Shown one piece after another: positions 1-8,568 of a stretch of 64,000 nucleotides of DNA. The stretch covers positions 2,920,501 through 2,984,500 of the forward strand of contig NC_007776.1 of NCBI RefSeq assembly GCF_000013225.1. Reading direction: 5' to 3'. Origin of the DNA: Synechococcus sp. JA-2-3B'a(2-13). GTDB taxonomy: Bacteria > Cyanobacteriota > Cyanobacteriia > Thermostichales > Thermostichaceae. Below the pieces are notes generated by a model. The model did not search any database. It was not told where the DNA came from and saw only the letters and a program-made list of their open reading frames with translations. Numbering within the stretch: the stretch's first letter is position 1; each line of letters opens with the position of its first letter. The translations under genes and the position numbers were made by a program.

Positions 1-397
1 TGCGCAGGGCTTGACAGAGCAGGCCCGGCCCCGCCGCCGCCCGTGCTGGCTGATTCTGTTTGTTGGCCGGGATCCAGTCTGGCAGGCGATCCAACTGAGC
101 TGCCCGGATCAGAACCGCCGCCGGGATCCCTTCTGGCTCGGTAACGATATTTAGGCAGTGGTAGAGGCCGTAGATGCGATAGATGTAGAGATGCCCTGGC
201 GGGCCAAACATGACCTGGTTGCGTTGGGTCTTGCGGCGGTAGGCATGGCAGGCCGGATCCCCAGCCGTGTAGGCCTCCGTCTCTACGATCTGGGCCCGCA
301 CCTGCAGCCCATCGGCAAATTGCCGCACCAGAACCATGCCCAGCAAGGCAGGTGCCACCAGCGGGGCCGGCTGGCTCAACCACTCCACAGCGTCCAC
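1..397 (-). CDS. DNA-3-methyladenine glycosylase (Mpg/AAG family), 3' end outside window
   Basis: The minus-strand translation matches the alkyladenine DNA glycosylase family, which excises alkylated purines in base excision repair. Visible landmarks in order are a [10 protein letters not shown] strand, the segment [20 protein letters not shown] holding the catalytic Glu of the ETEAY motif, [28 protein letters not shown] and the RAAAGPGLL segment near the window edge. About 132 codons are present and the C-terminus is missing. GTG at 397 is chosen as the start; GTG at 388 is an alternative. It begins 17 bases after the stop of the MoaD-like gene on the same strand, so the two may be co-transcribed. 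The family call is firm; the exact start is not. Confidence 0.85.
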   Translation of the reverse strand, partial: MDAVEWLSQPAPLVAPALLGMVLVRQFADGLQVRAQIVETEAYTAGDPACHAYRRKTQRNQVMFGPPGHLYIYRIYGLYHCLNIVTEPEGIPAAVLIRAAQLDRLPDWIPANKQNQPARAAAGPGLLCQALR

Positions 398-414
398 GGC
401 AGGCTTGGCAGCCC

Positions 415-690
415 TCAGCCCCCAGCAACGGCAGGGACGATGCTCACCTCATCCCCATCTTGCAGAGGGGTGTCACATCCCTTGAGGAAGCGAATGTCTT
501 CGCTGTTCACATAAAAGTTGACGAAGCGGCGCAATTCCCCCTTCTCATCGCACAGCCGCGCCTTAATCCCCGGACAGCGTTGTTCCAAAGCATCCAACAA
601 TTCGCGGATGGTGGATCCCTCGCAATTCACCACCCCCTGATCCTGGGTGAGCGCCCGCAGCGTGTTGGGAATCAGCACCTTGACTGCCAT
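415..690 (-). CDS. MoaD/ThiS-family sulfur carrier protein (CysO-like)
   Basis: This 91-residue protein has the ubiquitin-like length of small sulfur carriers and ends in AVAGG, the C-terminal Gly-Gly that is adenylated and converted to a thiocarboxylate. The block [16 protein letters not shown] followed by [14 protein letters not shown] is typical of the branch found beside threonine synthase or cysteine synthase genes rather than of canonical MoaD. Threonine synthase lies about 660 bp upstream on the same strand with a FAS1 gene between. No moaE or activating E1 enzyme is in view. A role in cysteine or thio-cofactor supply is inferred from family and neighbourhood, not shown. Confidence 0.85.
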   Translation of the reverse strand: MAVKVLIPNTLRALTQDQGVVNCEGSTIRELLDALEQRCPGIKARLCDEKGELRRFVNFYVNSEDIRFLKGCDTPLQDGDEVSIVPAVAGG

Positions 691-726
691 AGCCCAATGC
701 CTCGTCCATTAACCAACATCAAAAAA

Positions 727-1248
727 CTAGGGTAGCAGCACCCCATCGATGCCGTGAATCACGCCGTTGGAAACTGGAATATCCGCCAGGTTCACGTTAG
801 CCCCGTTGACCCGGATGCTGCCATCGGATCCCACCTGCACCTGCAGCGGCAGCCCTGCCAAGGTGGTCAGAGTGGTCGATTGGCCGGGCCGCAGGTCAAA
901 CGAGGTAATCCGCCCCGGCACCACATGATACGTGAGAATGCGGGTGAGCTGAGCCCGGCTGGCCGGCTGCAACAGCGTCTCCACCGTACCCGGCGGCAGT
1001 TGCCCAAAGGCCACATCGGAAGGGGCAAAGACCGTGAACGGCCCCGGCCCTGCCAACGCCGTATTCAGGCCCGTCGCCCGCAAAGCTGCCGCCAGCGTCG
1101 AGTAGCTGCTGGGCAAAGTTTCCAGCTCAACGGCAATGGTGTTTAGCCCTTGAGGCTGGGCCGCAGGAGCAAAGACAAGCGGGGCCACTACAGCCGCCAA
1201 CGGGATCCAACGGCGAACAAGGCGTTGAACAGAAGGAAAGATAGGCAT
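727..1248 (-). CDS. Secreted FAS1 (fasciclin) domain protein
   Basis: A 173-residue protein with an N-terminal signal peptide (RRWIPLAAVVAPLVFAPAA, about residues 14-32) and one FAS1 domain. FAS1 hallmarks are [19 protein letters not shown], the YHVVPGR motif and the closing NGVIHGIDGVLLP. FAS1 domains act in adhesion or as accessory domains at cell surfaces. The ATG at 1248 is chosen because GGAG lies nine bases before it; an upstream TTG would add seven residues. A shorter FAS1 protein without a signal peptide (cupS, 56312-56770) belongs to the CO2-uptake operon, so this one is a paralogue probably exported or thylakoid-lumenal. Substrate or partner is unknown. Confidence 0.85.
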   Translation of the reverse strand: MPIFPSVQRLVRRWIPLAAVVAPLVFAPAAQPQGLNTIAVELETLPSSYSTLAAALRATGLNTALAGPGPFTVFAPSDVAFGQLPPGTVETLLQPASRAQLTRILTYHVVPGRITSFDLRPGQSTTLTTLAGLPLQVQVGSDGSIRVNGANVNLADIPVSNGVIHGIDGVLLP

Positions 1249-1352
1249 TGTGCAAAGCTCCTGAGCCAATAGGTCTACGCCAGGGATCTTAACAGTTCTT
1301 CATTAAGATCCTGTTAAGAGGCAGTGGAGAGGGTCTTCCCTGCAAACCGAGT

Positions 1353-2693
1353 TCATACTGATGCCTCTTGCCAGTCCAGCCGCTCTAGGGTGCGGGCGCG
1401 CTCCAAAGCCTGTTCAAAGCTCTCCAGCTTGGGCGAGATCACCAGAGGATGGCCTACGTGGGGTTGAACCGCCTCCTGGGTCTTCAGGCCGTTGCCAGTA
1501 ATGTAGGCTACTGTAACCGCCTCCGGATCGATTTGACCGGATTCTGCCAGGTGTTTGAGCACGGCAATGGTGGTGCCGCCGGCAGTCTCGGTGAAGATGC
1601 CTTCGGTCTCGGCCAAAAGCTTGATGCCGGCAACAATCTCCGGATCGGCAGCCGTCTCGATCTGGCCGCCGGTTTTGCGGGCAATGTCCAGGGCGTAGAT
1701 CCCGTCGGCAGGGTTGCCGATGGCGATGGATTTGGCGATGGTATTGGGCTTAACAGGGCTGACAAAATCCCGCCCCTCGCGAAACGCCTGGGCAATGGGC
1801 GCGCAGCCCTGCGCCTGTGCGCCGTGGAAGGCGACCGGCTTATCCGCCACCAGCCCCACCTTCACAAACTCCTGGAAGCCTTTATAAACCTTGGTGTACA
1901 GGGATCCCGAGGCCAGCGGGATCACCACCTGATCCGGCAGTTGCCAGCCCAGTTGCTCCACCACCTCGTAGGCCAGGGTTTTGGAGCCTTCCGAGTAGTA
2001 GGGGCGCAGGTTGATATTGACGAAGCCCCAGCCGTAGCGATCCGCCACCTCGGCGCAGAGGCGGTTCACCTGGTCGTAGTTGCCCTCCACCGCCATGACG
2101 GTGGGGTTGTAAATCAGGGATCCCAGCACTTTGCCCGCTTCTAAGTCCGCCGGGATGAAGATGGTGCAGTCCAAGCCGGCGTGGGCGGCAATAGCAGCGG
2201 TGGAGTTGGCCAGATTGCCCGTGCTGGCGCAGGAAACGGTGGTAAAACCCAGCTCCTTGGCGCGGGTCAGCGCCACCGACACCACCCGATCCTTGAAGCT
2301 AAGGGTGGGCATGTTGACGGCATCGTTCTTGATGTAAAGATTTTTTAACCCCAGCCGCCGACCCAGCCGCTCCGCCTTAACCAGCGGGGTCATGCCGGTG
2401 CCCACATCGATGGGCTTTTCAGAAGTTACTGGCAGAAAAGGCCGATAGCGCCAGATAGACAGCGGCCCAGCTTGGATGCTCTGCCGGCTGACGCTGTGCC
2501 TCAGCCAGTCGTAGTCATAAACCACTTCCAGGGGGCCGAAACACAGCTCACAAACATGCTTGGCGACCGGCTCATACTCGGCGCCACACTCCCGACAGCG
2601 CAAACGGCTGAAGCCCACCTTGGAGCTGTGCAAGGCAGAGGCCAACGGGGAATCGGCAGGGCTGAGCGGGCGTTCGGAAAGAGTTTGGGACAT
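1353..2693 (-). CDS. thrC: Threonine synthase
   Basis: A PLP enzyme converting O-phosphohomoserine to threonine. The 446-residue product begins with an N-terminal zinc-ribbon-like element (CRECG at about 33-37 and CELC at about 48-51), followed by the fold-type II PLP core. The PLP lysine is in LSFKDRVVSV (about K134), the phosphate loop in ASTGNLANSTAAIAAH, and the C-terminal part contains ETAGGTTIAVLKHL. The ATG at 2693 is preceded by GAGG at good spacing; an in-frame upstream ATG at 2771 would add 26 residues with no family support. The downstream MoaD-like carrier recalls known genomic pairings of such carriers with this enzyme family. Confidence 0.93.
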   Translation of the reverse strand: MSQTLSERPLSPADSPLASALHSSKVGFSRLRCRECGAEYEPVAKHVCELCFGPLEVVYDYDWLRHSVSRQSIQAGPLSIWRYRPFLPVTSEKPIDVGTGMTPLVKAERLGRRLGLKNLYIKNDAVNMPTLSFKDRVVSVALTRAKELGFTTVSCASTGNLANSTAAIAAHAGLDCTIFIPADLEAGKVLGSLIYNPTVMAVEGNYDQVNRLCAEVADRYGWGFVNINLRPYYSEGSKTLAYEVVEQLGWQLPDQVVIPLASGSLYTKVYKGFQEFVKVGLVADKPVAFHGAQAQGCAPIAQAFREGRDFVSPVKPNTIAKSIAIGNPADGIYALDIARKTGGQIETAADPEIVAGIKLLAETEGIFTETAGGTTIAVLKHLAESGQIDPEAVTVAYITGNGLKTQEAVQPHVGHPLVISPKLESFEQALERARTLERLDWQEASV

Positions 2694-3203
2694 GGGCAGC
2701 CTCAAGGTGAAGGAAAGGGTGGGCGCTGGATTGAACTTACCTATCGTTGGGGGGAATCTTATCACTCGCAATCTGCCGCGTCAACTAAACCCGACTAAAA
2801 TAGTCTGGATTAGATCCGGTTGAGGATAATGGAATCGGTGCTTGGCTCTCTCAGGCGGGCTGTCTGGTGTTTGTATGAGCCGCAACATCCCTTGGGCGAC
2901 TCTGCCCTTTCCTCTGGGATCCCCTGCTATCGGCAGCCTTGGGGGAGCTGATCCCAGCGCCCTGAGGTCTCTTCAACTCTTCAATCAGGTGACTTAGGCT
3001 GGGAACTGAGCCTCTACCCAACTTTATTTCCCAGGTTTATTTCCCAGGGCAACAGAAAACTTTCCCTACTGCTCTGCCTGCCTCAGGCCGGTCGCAAATA
3101 ACCCTATCCGTTGCCGCCATCGCTAAGCTGGATAAGCGAGCTGAAATAACCTGAAAATTAAAAGACCGGGGATCCCGGCTATTCATTTTGGAATTGCCAC
3201 CCT
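2694..3203. other. Divergent intergenic region between thrC and mnmG
   Basis: About 510 bp with no credible gene. It must hold the promoters for both divergent genes. Only short open frames are present (for example a 40-codon one from 2829), without ribosome binding sites or recognisable products. Two copies of GGGATCCC are present near 2920 and 3172. Confidence 0.5.
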
Positions 3204-5135
3204 ATGCTCAGAGTTGGACGGGACAGCATTGATTTTCTCGATCACTACGATGTGGTGGTGGTCGGCGGGGGGCACTCCGGCTGTGAGGCAGCATTGGCGG
3301 CAGCGCGGCTGGGCTGTAACACCCTCATGCTGACATTGAATCTGGACAAGATCGCCTGGCAACCCTGTAACCCTGCCGTCGGCGGCCCGGCCAAATCGCA
3401 ACTGGTACACGAAATCGATGCCCTCGGCGGCGAGATGGGCAAAGTTACCGACCGCACCTATTTGCAAAAGCGGGTGCTCAACCGCTCGCGGGGGCCGGCG
3501 GTGTGGGCGCTGCGGGCACAAACCGACAAACGGGAATATGCGCGGGTGATGCGCTCGGTGGTGGAAAACCAGCCTAACCTGACGATTCGCGAGGGCACTG
3601 TCACCGATTTGGTGTTGGGGCGCAACGACGAGGTGGTGGGCGTGGTCACCCATTTCGGCACCATCTTCGGCTGTCGGGCGGTGATCCTGACCACCGGTAC
3701 GTTTTTGGGGGGGCGCATCTGGATTGGTCGCCACTGGCAAGCTGCCGGACGAGCAGGGGAATTTGCCGTGGAAGGGCTGACCGACACCCTGCGCCAACTG
3801 GGCTTTGAAACGGGCCGGCTGAAAACCGGCACCCCTGCCCGCGTGGATCGGCGCAGCGTGGATTTTTCGGTCATGGAGCGGCAACCGGGGGATCCCGATG
3901 TGCGCTGGTTTAGCTTCGACCCCGAGGTGTGGGTGCCAAGGGAGCAGATGGATTGCTACTTGACCCGCACCACCCCAGAGACCCACCGCATCATCCGGGA
4001 AAATCTCCACGAAACCCCTGTCTATGGCGGCTGGGTGGAGGCCAAAGGGCCCCGCTACTGCCCCAGCATCGAAGACAAGATTGTCCGCTTTGCCGACAAG
4101 GAAAGCCATCAGATTTTTATTGAGCCGGAAGGGCGGGATCTGCCGGAGCTCTACATCCAGGGGTTCTCCACGGGGATGCCGGAGAAAATCCAGATCCAGA
4201 TGTTGCGCTCCTTGCCTGGCCTGGAGCGGTGCGTCATGCTGCGGCCTGCCTATGCGGTGGAATACGACTATCTGCCGGCCACCCAGCTCTACCCCACTCT
4301 GATGACCAAAAAGGTGCAGGGGTTGTTTTGCGCCGGCCAGATCAACGGCACCACCGGCTACGAAGAGGCGGCAGCTCAGGGGCTCATAGCCGGGATCAAC
4401 GCCGCCCGCCTGGTTCAAGGCAAGCCCCTGGTCACCCTGCCGCGGGAGTCCAGCTACATCGGCACCCTCATCGACGATCTCTGCACCAAAGAACTGCGGG
4501 AGCCCTACCGCATGCTCACCAGCCGCTCCGAATACCGCCTCATCCTGCGCTCCGACAATGCCGACCAACGGCTCACCCCCCTGGGGCGAGAATGGGGCTT
4601 GATCGATGACCGGCGCTGGGCCCTGTTCCAAGCCAAGCAAGCGCGCATTGCCGCAGAAATCGAGCGCCTGGAAACGCAGCGGGTGAAGGCCCACGACCTG
4701 GCCGGCATCCAACTAAGCCAACTGACGGGGCAGGGGATCAAGGGATCCGCCACCCTGGCCGAGATCTTGCGCCGCAACCAGATTCACTACTCCGATCTCC
4801 TGGAACTGGGGCTGGGGGATGCGGAGCTGGATCCCTTTGAGCAGGAGGCGGCAGAGATTGCCGTCAAATACAGCGGCTACATCCAGCGGCAGCAGAGCCA
4901 AATTGAGCAGGTGAGCAAGCAGTACCACCGCCCTCTGCCCCCCGATCTGGACTACCACTCCATCCCCACCCTCTCCAAAGAGTCGCGGGATAAGCTCTCG
5001 GCGGTGCGCCCGCTAACCGTGGGCCAGGCGGCCCGCATCGGCGGTGTCAACCCCGCCGACATCAACGCGCTGCTCATCTACCTTGAGGTGAGGCAACGTC
5101 AGAGGGCGGCGGATCCCGTCTGTTCTTCTCTGTGA
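3204..5135 (+). CDS. mnmG: tRNA uridine-5-carboxymethylaminomethyl modification enzyme MnmG (GidA)
   Basis: FAD-dependent subunit of the MnmE-MnmG complex that modifies U34 of certain tRNAs. The 643-residue protein has the Rossmann signature [14 protein letters not shown] (G21-G26), the GidA signatures [21 protein letters not shown] and ALRAQTDK, the second FAD-contact region [21 protein letters not shown], and the helical C-terminus with [19 protein letters not shown]. Length is normal. The C-terminal end overlaps by 37 bp the end of tsaD on the other strand, so the last dozen or so residues of both proteins are encoded by the same bases. Confidence 0.96.
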
Positions 5136-6193
5136 GCTCCGCCCCCATCCATGTAGAGGGAAGGGATCCCTTCTAGGGGCATGCGCGAGGCTACCCCCAG
5201 CTCCAGCGGCGAGACCTCCCCCCGCAGCCAGTGGCAGAGCCCAGCTGCCCCAATCATGGCGGCATTGTCGGTGCAGAGGGCTAGAGGCGGGATCACCACC
5301 CGCAACCCCTTTTGCCGGGCTGCTTCCCTGAGGCGGGCCCTCAGCTCCCGATTGGCAGCTACCCCTCCCGTCAGCAGCAGCGTCGAGAGGCCCAGCGCCT
5401 CGGCGCAGGCCACTGCCTTTTCGGTGAGCACATGGGTCAGACAGGCCTGGAAGCTGGCGGCAATGTCGGCAATGGGCAACTCCCGGCCTTGCTGCTGCAA
5501 CTGCTGGACTAGGCGCAACACCGCCGTTTTCAGGCCGCTGAAGCTTGTGTCGTAGGGATGCTCCACTTTGCCCTCGGGCAGGGGAAAGCGCTGCGGATCC
5601 CCCTGCTGGGCCCAACGGTCAATCTGCGGCCCTCCCGGGTAGCCCAGCCCCAACAGCCGCGCCACCTTATCAAATGCCTCGCCGGCAGCATCGTCGCGGG
5701 TGCGGCCCACCGTCTGGTAGTCCCCGTAGTCCTTCATCCAAATCAGGCTGGTGTGGCCTCCCGATACCAAAAGGCATAGGCAGGGGGGGCGCAAATCGGG
5801 CTCTGCCAAGAAGCCGCTGAAGAGATGGCCCTCCAGATGATGCACCCCGATCAGGGGCTTGTCGTAAAGCAAAGCCAGGGTCTTGGCCCCCATCAGCCCC
5901 ACCAGCAGGGATCCCACCAGGCCCGGCGCACAGGTTACGGCAATGGCATCTACCTCGGCCACCTCCAATCCGGCCTGCTGCAGAGCAGCCTCTAGCACAA
6001 AGGGCAGAGTTTCCACATGCTGCCGTGAGGCCACCTCCGGCACCACGCCCCCGTAGGCCGCATGGAGGTCGATTTGGCTGGCCACCACCGAGCTGAGCTG
6101 CCGCGGGGCAAACCCCGGCCAGGCCACATCCGCCGTCACCACAGCCACAGCCGTTTCGTCACAACTGGTTTCGATGGCAAGGACGCGGGGCAT
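5099..6193 (-). CDS. tsaD: tRNA N6-adenosine threonylcarbamoyltransferase TsaD (Gcp/YgjD)
   Basis: Transfers the threonylcarbamoyl group to A37 of ANN-decoding tRNAs, working with TsaB, TsaC and TsaE. The 364-residue product opens with [15 protein letters not shown] (ASKHA phosphate-1 motif), has the metal-binding HHLEGH at about 118-123, the LVSGGHTSL nucleotide loop, the [19 protein letters not shown] segment and the [10 protein letters not shown] motif. The extreme C-terminus (about 12 residues, [12 protein letters not shown]) is read from DNA shared antiparallel with mnmG and is probably a non-conserved tail. It is convergent with mnmG; no partner tsa genes are nearby. Confidence 0.96.
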
Positions 6194-6398
6194 GGGAGAG
6201 CAGGCTGGGCAAAAGGGATAGGAGAGCTTTGGGATACTTGAGATACTTGAATTAAGAATTGTGTGAGCTAAAACCCGGGATCCGTCGGGGCGAGGCGCTC
6301 AGGAGTATGATACTAACCGTTTAGTGCCTGTTTCTGCACTTAGCATCCCTTAGCATTTGGACAGATCTTAGACCCCTACCTCAAGGACACATCCTGCT

Positions 6399-6944
6399 AT
6401 GCGAACCTTTTTAAGCCTTCTTTTGGCCCTTTGCATTGCGCTTGGCCTCGCCCAATCTGTGCAGGCAGAGCCCTTGATCGGTCTGAAACCTTGCAGCGAA
6501 GTTCCCGCTTTTCAGGCTCTGATGAACGAACGCCTGAGCAGCCTAGAGGAGAAGATCCTCAACGCCAGCCCTGCTATGGCTCCCGTCTACCAGCAAAAGC
6601 TGGCCCAAACCAGCAAGCGCTTTGAGCGCTACAGCAAGCTGCTCTGCGGCGAAGAGGGCCTGCCCCACCTGGTTACGGATGGTCGGTTGAACCATGCGGG
6701 CGAGTTTCTCATCCCCGGCTTGCTTTTTCTCTACATCGCCGGTTGGCTGGGCTGGGCAGGGCGCTCTTATCTGATTGCCGTGCGGAATAGCGACGAACCG
6801 GAGATGAAAGAAAGCATCATCGACGTTCCCTTGGCGCTGCGCTGTTTCCTCACGGCTTTGGCTTGGCCTGCTGCTGCTTTCAAGGAGATTGCCAGCGGCG
6901 AAATTCAAGAGCCGGAAGCGGCTGTGCCCATCTCGCCCCGCTGA
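6399..6944 (+). CDS. psaF: Photosystem I reaction centre subunit III (PsaF)
   Basis: Lumen-facing PSI subunit that helps dock plastocyanin or cytochrome c6 and stabilises the core. The 181-residue precursor has a signal peptide of about 23 residues ending in SVQA, then mature EPLIGLKPC. Conserved parts include AFQALMNERLSSLEEKI, KRFERYSKLLCGEEGLPHLVTDGRLNHAGEF, the membrane helix around FLIPGLLFLYIAGWLGWAGR, and ALRCFLTALAWPAAAFKEI near the end. psaJ follows 44 bp downstream on the same strand, the usual cyanobacterial psaFJ arrangement. A possible -10 hexamer TATGAT lies at 6306-6311, with no clear -35. Confidence 0.97.
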   Translation: MRTFLSLLLALCIALGLAQSVQAEPLIGLKPCSEVPAFQALMNERLSSLEEKILNASPAMAPVYQQKLAQTSKRFERYSKLLCGEEGLPHLVTDGRLNHAGEFLIPGLLFLYIAGWLGWAGRSYLIAVRNSDEPEMKESIIDVPLALRCFLTALAWPAAAFKEIASGEIQEPEAAVPISPR

Positions 6945-6988
6945 GCCTGGCTTTCCAACTCGATCTGTTCAACTTTTGAGAGGCATCT

Positions 6989-7108
6989 ATGGCTGATTTC
7001 ACCAAGTTTCTCACCACTGCTCCGGTGGCATTTATCCTGTTTTCCAGCTTTGTTTTTGCCCTGTTCATCGAGATCAATCGCTTCTTCCCCGACATTTTGA
7101 CGTTCTGA
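6989..7108 (+). CDS. psaJ: Photosystem I reaction centre subunit IX (PsaJ)
   Basis: A 39-residue one-helix membrane protein beginning MADFTKFLTTAPV, with a hydrophobic span (about residues 13-29) and ending in EINRFFPDILTF. Length and sequence match PsaJ, which packs against PsaF in photosystem I. GAGAGG precedes the ATG at normal spacing. It is followed at once by a strong terminator-like hairpin, so psaF-psaJ probably form one transcript. Confidence 0.95.
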   Translation: MADFTKFLTTAPVAFILFSSFVFALFIEINRFFPDILTF

Positions 7109-7116
7109 GTGTAGGC

Positions 7117-7164
7117 CAGGGATCCCCAGCGCAACCTACGCCCGGTGGGATCCCTGCTTTTTTT
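7117..7164 (+). terminator. Rho-independent terminator after psaJ, built from two GGGATCCC palindromes
   Basis: CAGGGATCCC (7117-7126) is the exact reverse complement of GGGATCCCTG (7147-7156); the 10-bp stem is followed by C and seven T. Each arm also contains the abundant octamer GGGATCCC. The hairpin separates psaFJ from psaL. Confidence 0.75.
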
Positions 7165-7209
7165 GAGCTTCTTTTCATACCCTTTTGAACCGGACACAGA
7201 GTTGCTGAA

Positions 7210-7689
7210 ATGGTCGAACCCAATGCTAATCCTGCTCCGTTGAATATGGATAAGGGATACGTCACCGTCCCTGAGGGAGATCCGCAAATTGGCGATCTCT
7301 GGACACCGATTAACCACGCACCTGTTGTCCGGCTGTTGATCGACTGGCTGCCCATCAACCGACCGGGATTGAGTTCCATTTGGCGGGGCTTGGAAATCGG
7401 TATGGCCCACGGCTATTGGCTGGTAGGCCCCTTTGCCAAGCTGGGGCCGCTGCGCAACGAGCCCATCGGTCTGCTGAGCGGCTTTTTGGGAGCCTGTGGC
7501 CTGATCCTGATCCTGACGGCGGCCCTTTCTCTCTACGGCTCTGTCACCTCGCAGCGCAACACAGGGCCGGTAAAGGGATCCCAATCTTGGAGCGAATTGG
7601 CTGCCGGCTTCTTGGTAGGGGGTATGGGGGGGGCGGTCGTCGCCTACCTGCTTTTGCTGAATGCAGATCTCCTTGTCCCCGCATCTTAA
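7210..7689 (+). CDS. psaL: Photosystem I reaction centre subunit XI (PsaL)
   Basis: The PSI subunit that forms the trimerisation core. The 159-residue protein shows the N-terminal DPQIGDLWTPINHAPVVRLLI, then RPGLSSIWRGLEIGMAHGYWLVGPFAKLGPLRN, and two hydrophobic helices (about residues 91-110 and 133-152). Length is typical. Downstream there are only six bases before the end of a convergent CsbD-like gene, so there is no room for psaI beside it, although psaI often follows psaL in other cyanobacteria. The terminator at 7117-7164 suggests it has its own promoter. Confidence 0.96.
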   Translation: MVEPNANPAPLNMDKGYVTVPEGDPQIGDLWTPINHAPVVRLLIDWLPINRPGLSSIWRGLEIGMAHGYWLVGPFAKLGPLRNEPIGLLSGFLGACGLILILTAALSLYGSVTSQRNTGPVKGSQSWSELAAGFLVGGMGGAVVAYLLLLNADLLVPAS

Positions 7690-7695
7690 CTGGAG

Positions 7696-7896
7696 CTATT
7701 GGCCATCCGTTGGATCATCCACAACGTCTTTAATCGCTTCTCGAGCATCCTCGACTCCAGGGTGGGTGGCTGCCTTTGTTTGCTCGGCCTTACCTTCCAG
7801 CCTTTCACGCTGATCGCTGGCCAGCTCACCCACAATTTCTTGGATTTTGCTCTCCAGATTCTTGGCAGTAACTCCAACTGGCTTTTCAAGGCTCAT
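7696..7896 (-). CDS. CsbD-like small stress protein
   Basis: A 66-residue hydrophilic protein rich in Lys, Glu and Ala. The order K-NLESKIQEIVGELASDQRERLEGKAEQ is characteristic of the CsbD family, whose members are general-stress proteins of unknown biochemical function. The extra C-terminal stretch AREAIKDVVDDPTDGQ is acidic. AAGGGG lies upstream of the ATG. It is convergent with psaL, separated by six bases. Confidence 0.75.
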   Translation of the reverse strand: MSLEKPVGVTAKNLESKIQEIVGELASDQRERLEGKAEQTKAATHPGVEDAREAIKDVVDDPTDGQ

Positions 7897-8103
7897 AACA
7901 TCAGCCCCTTAACCGGCTTTGCCCTGTCTACTCGATAGCACCTTTTCTCTCTGGGCCTCGTGATCCAAATCACCTGCAAGGGGGGAAAGAGCGCGAGTCA
8001 GGCTAGCAGACCAGAGGAAGCTTGTCTTAGCATGGACTGAATCCTGCAATGAGCCGATGACAGCGGTTCTAGAGATTTTTCTGCCTATCTTTCGTGAGCT
8101 GCT

Positions 8104-8535
8104 GTGAACGATCTGCTGTTCGAGCCCACTTCCGAAAGGCCCTCCTTGGCCGAGATTCGCCGCCTATCGCCCGCAGCCTTGGCCTACTTGGGAGACGCCA
8201 TTTACGAACTGCATGTGCGGCGGCAACGGCTATTTCCTCCGGATCGACTGGAGCGCTATCATCAGCAGGTGGTGAGGCGGGTGCGCGGCTCGGCTCAGGC
8301 TAAGCTGCTGTTGGCCCTGTTGCCCCATCTCAACCCCGAAGAGCAGGAAATTGTCCGCTGGGGTCGCAATGGCTGCGGTCGCCCACCCCGGCATCTGCCT
8401 CTGGCCGATTACCAAAACGCCAGCGGCCTGGAAACAGTTCTGGGCTATCTCTACCTGGCCAATCCCGAACGGCTGCGCCATATCCTCGCCCTCACTGATG
8501 TTTTGGCTGAGACCCTAGGCGAGTGGGAAGGTTAG
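8104..8535 (+). CDS. mrnC: Mini-ribonuclease III
   Basis: A 143-residue RNase III catalytic-domain protein without the double-stranded-RNA-binding domain. In Bacillus the family matures 23S rRNA. Recognisable parts are LSPAALAYLGDAIYELHVRR (the acidic RNase III signature), VRGSAQAKLLLALLPHL, EEQEIVRWGRN and ASGLETVLGYLYL with the second conserved acidic region. GTG at 8104 is the start. The following gene is an rRNA methyltransferase 33 bp downstream on the same strand, so an rRNA-processing operon is likely. Confidence 0.9.
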   Translation: MNDLLFEPTSERPSLAEIRRLSPAALAYLGDAIYELHVRRQRLFPPDRLERYHQQVVRRVRGSAQAKLLLALLPHLNPEEQEIVRWGRNGCGRPPRHLPLADYQNASGLETVLGYLYLANPERLRHILALTDVLAETLGEWEG

Positions 8536-8568
8536 GATAGTCTTTCCGTCTTTCCATCTTCCACGCCC

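Noticed and set aside
3183-4712. A long open frame (509 codons) antisense to mnmG
   Set aside because: It is a shadow of a GC-rich conserved gene; its translation shows no family features while the plus strand encodes a complete MnmG.
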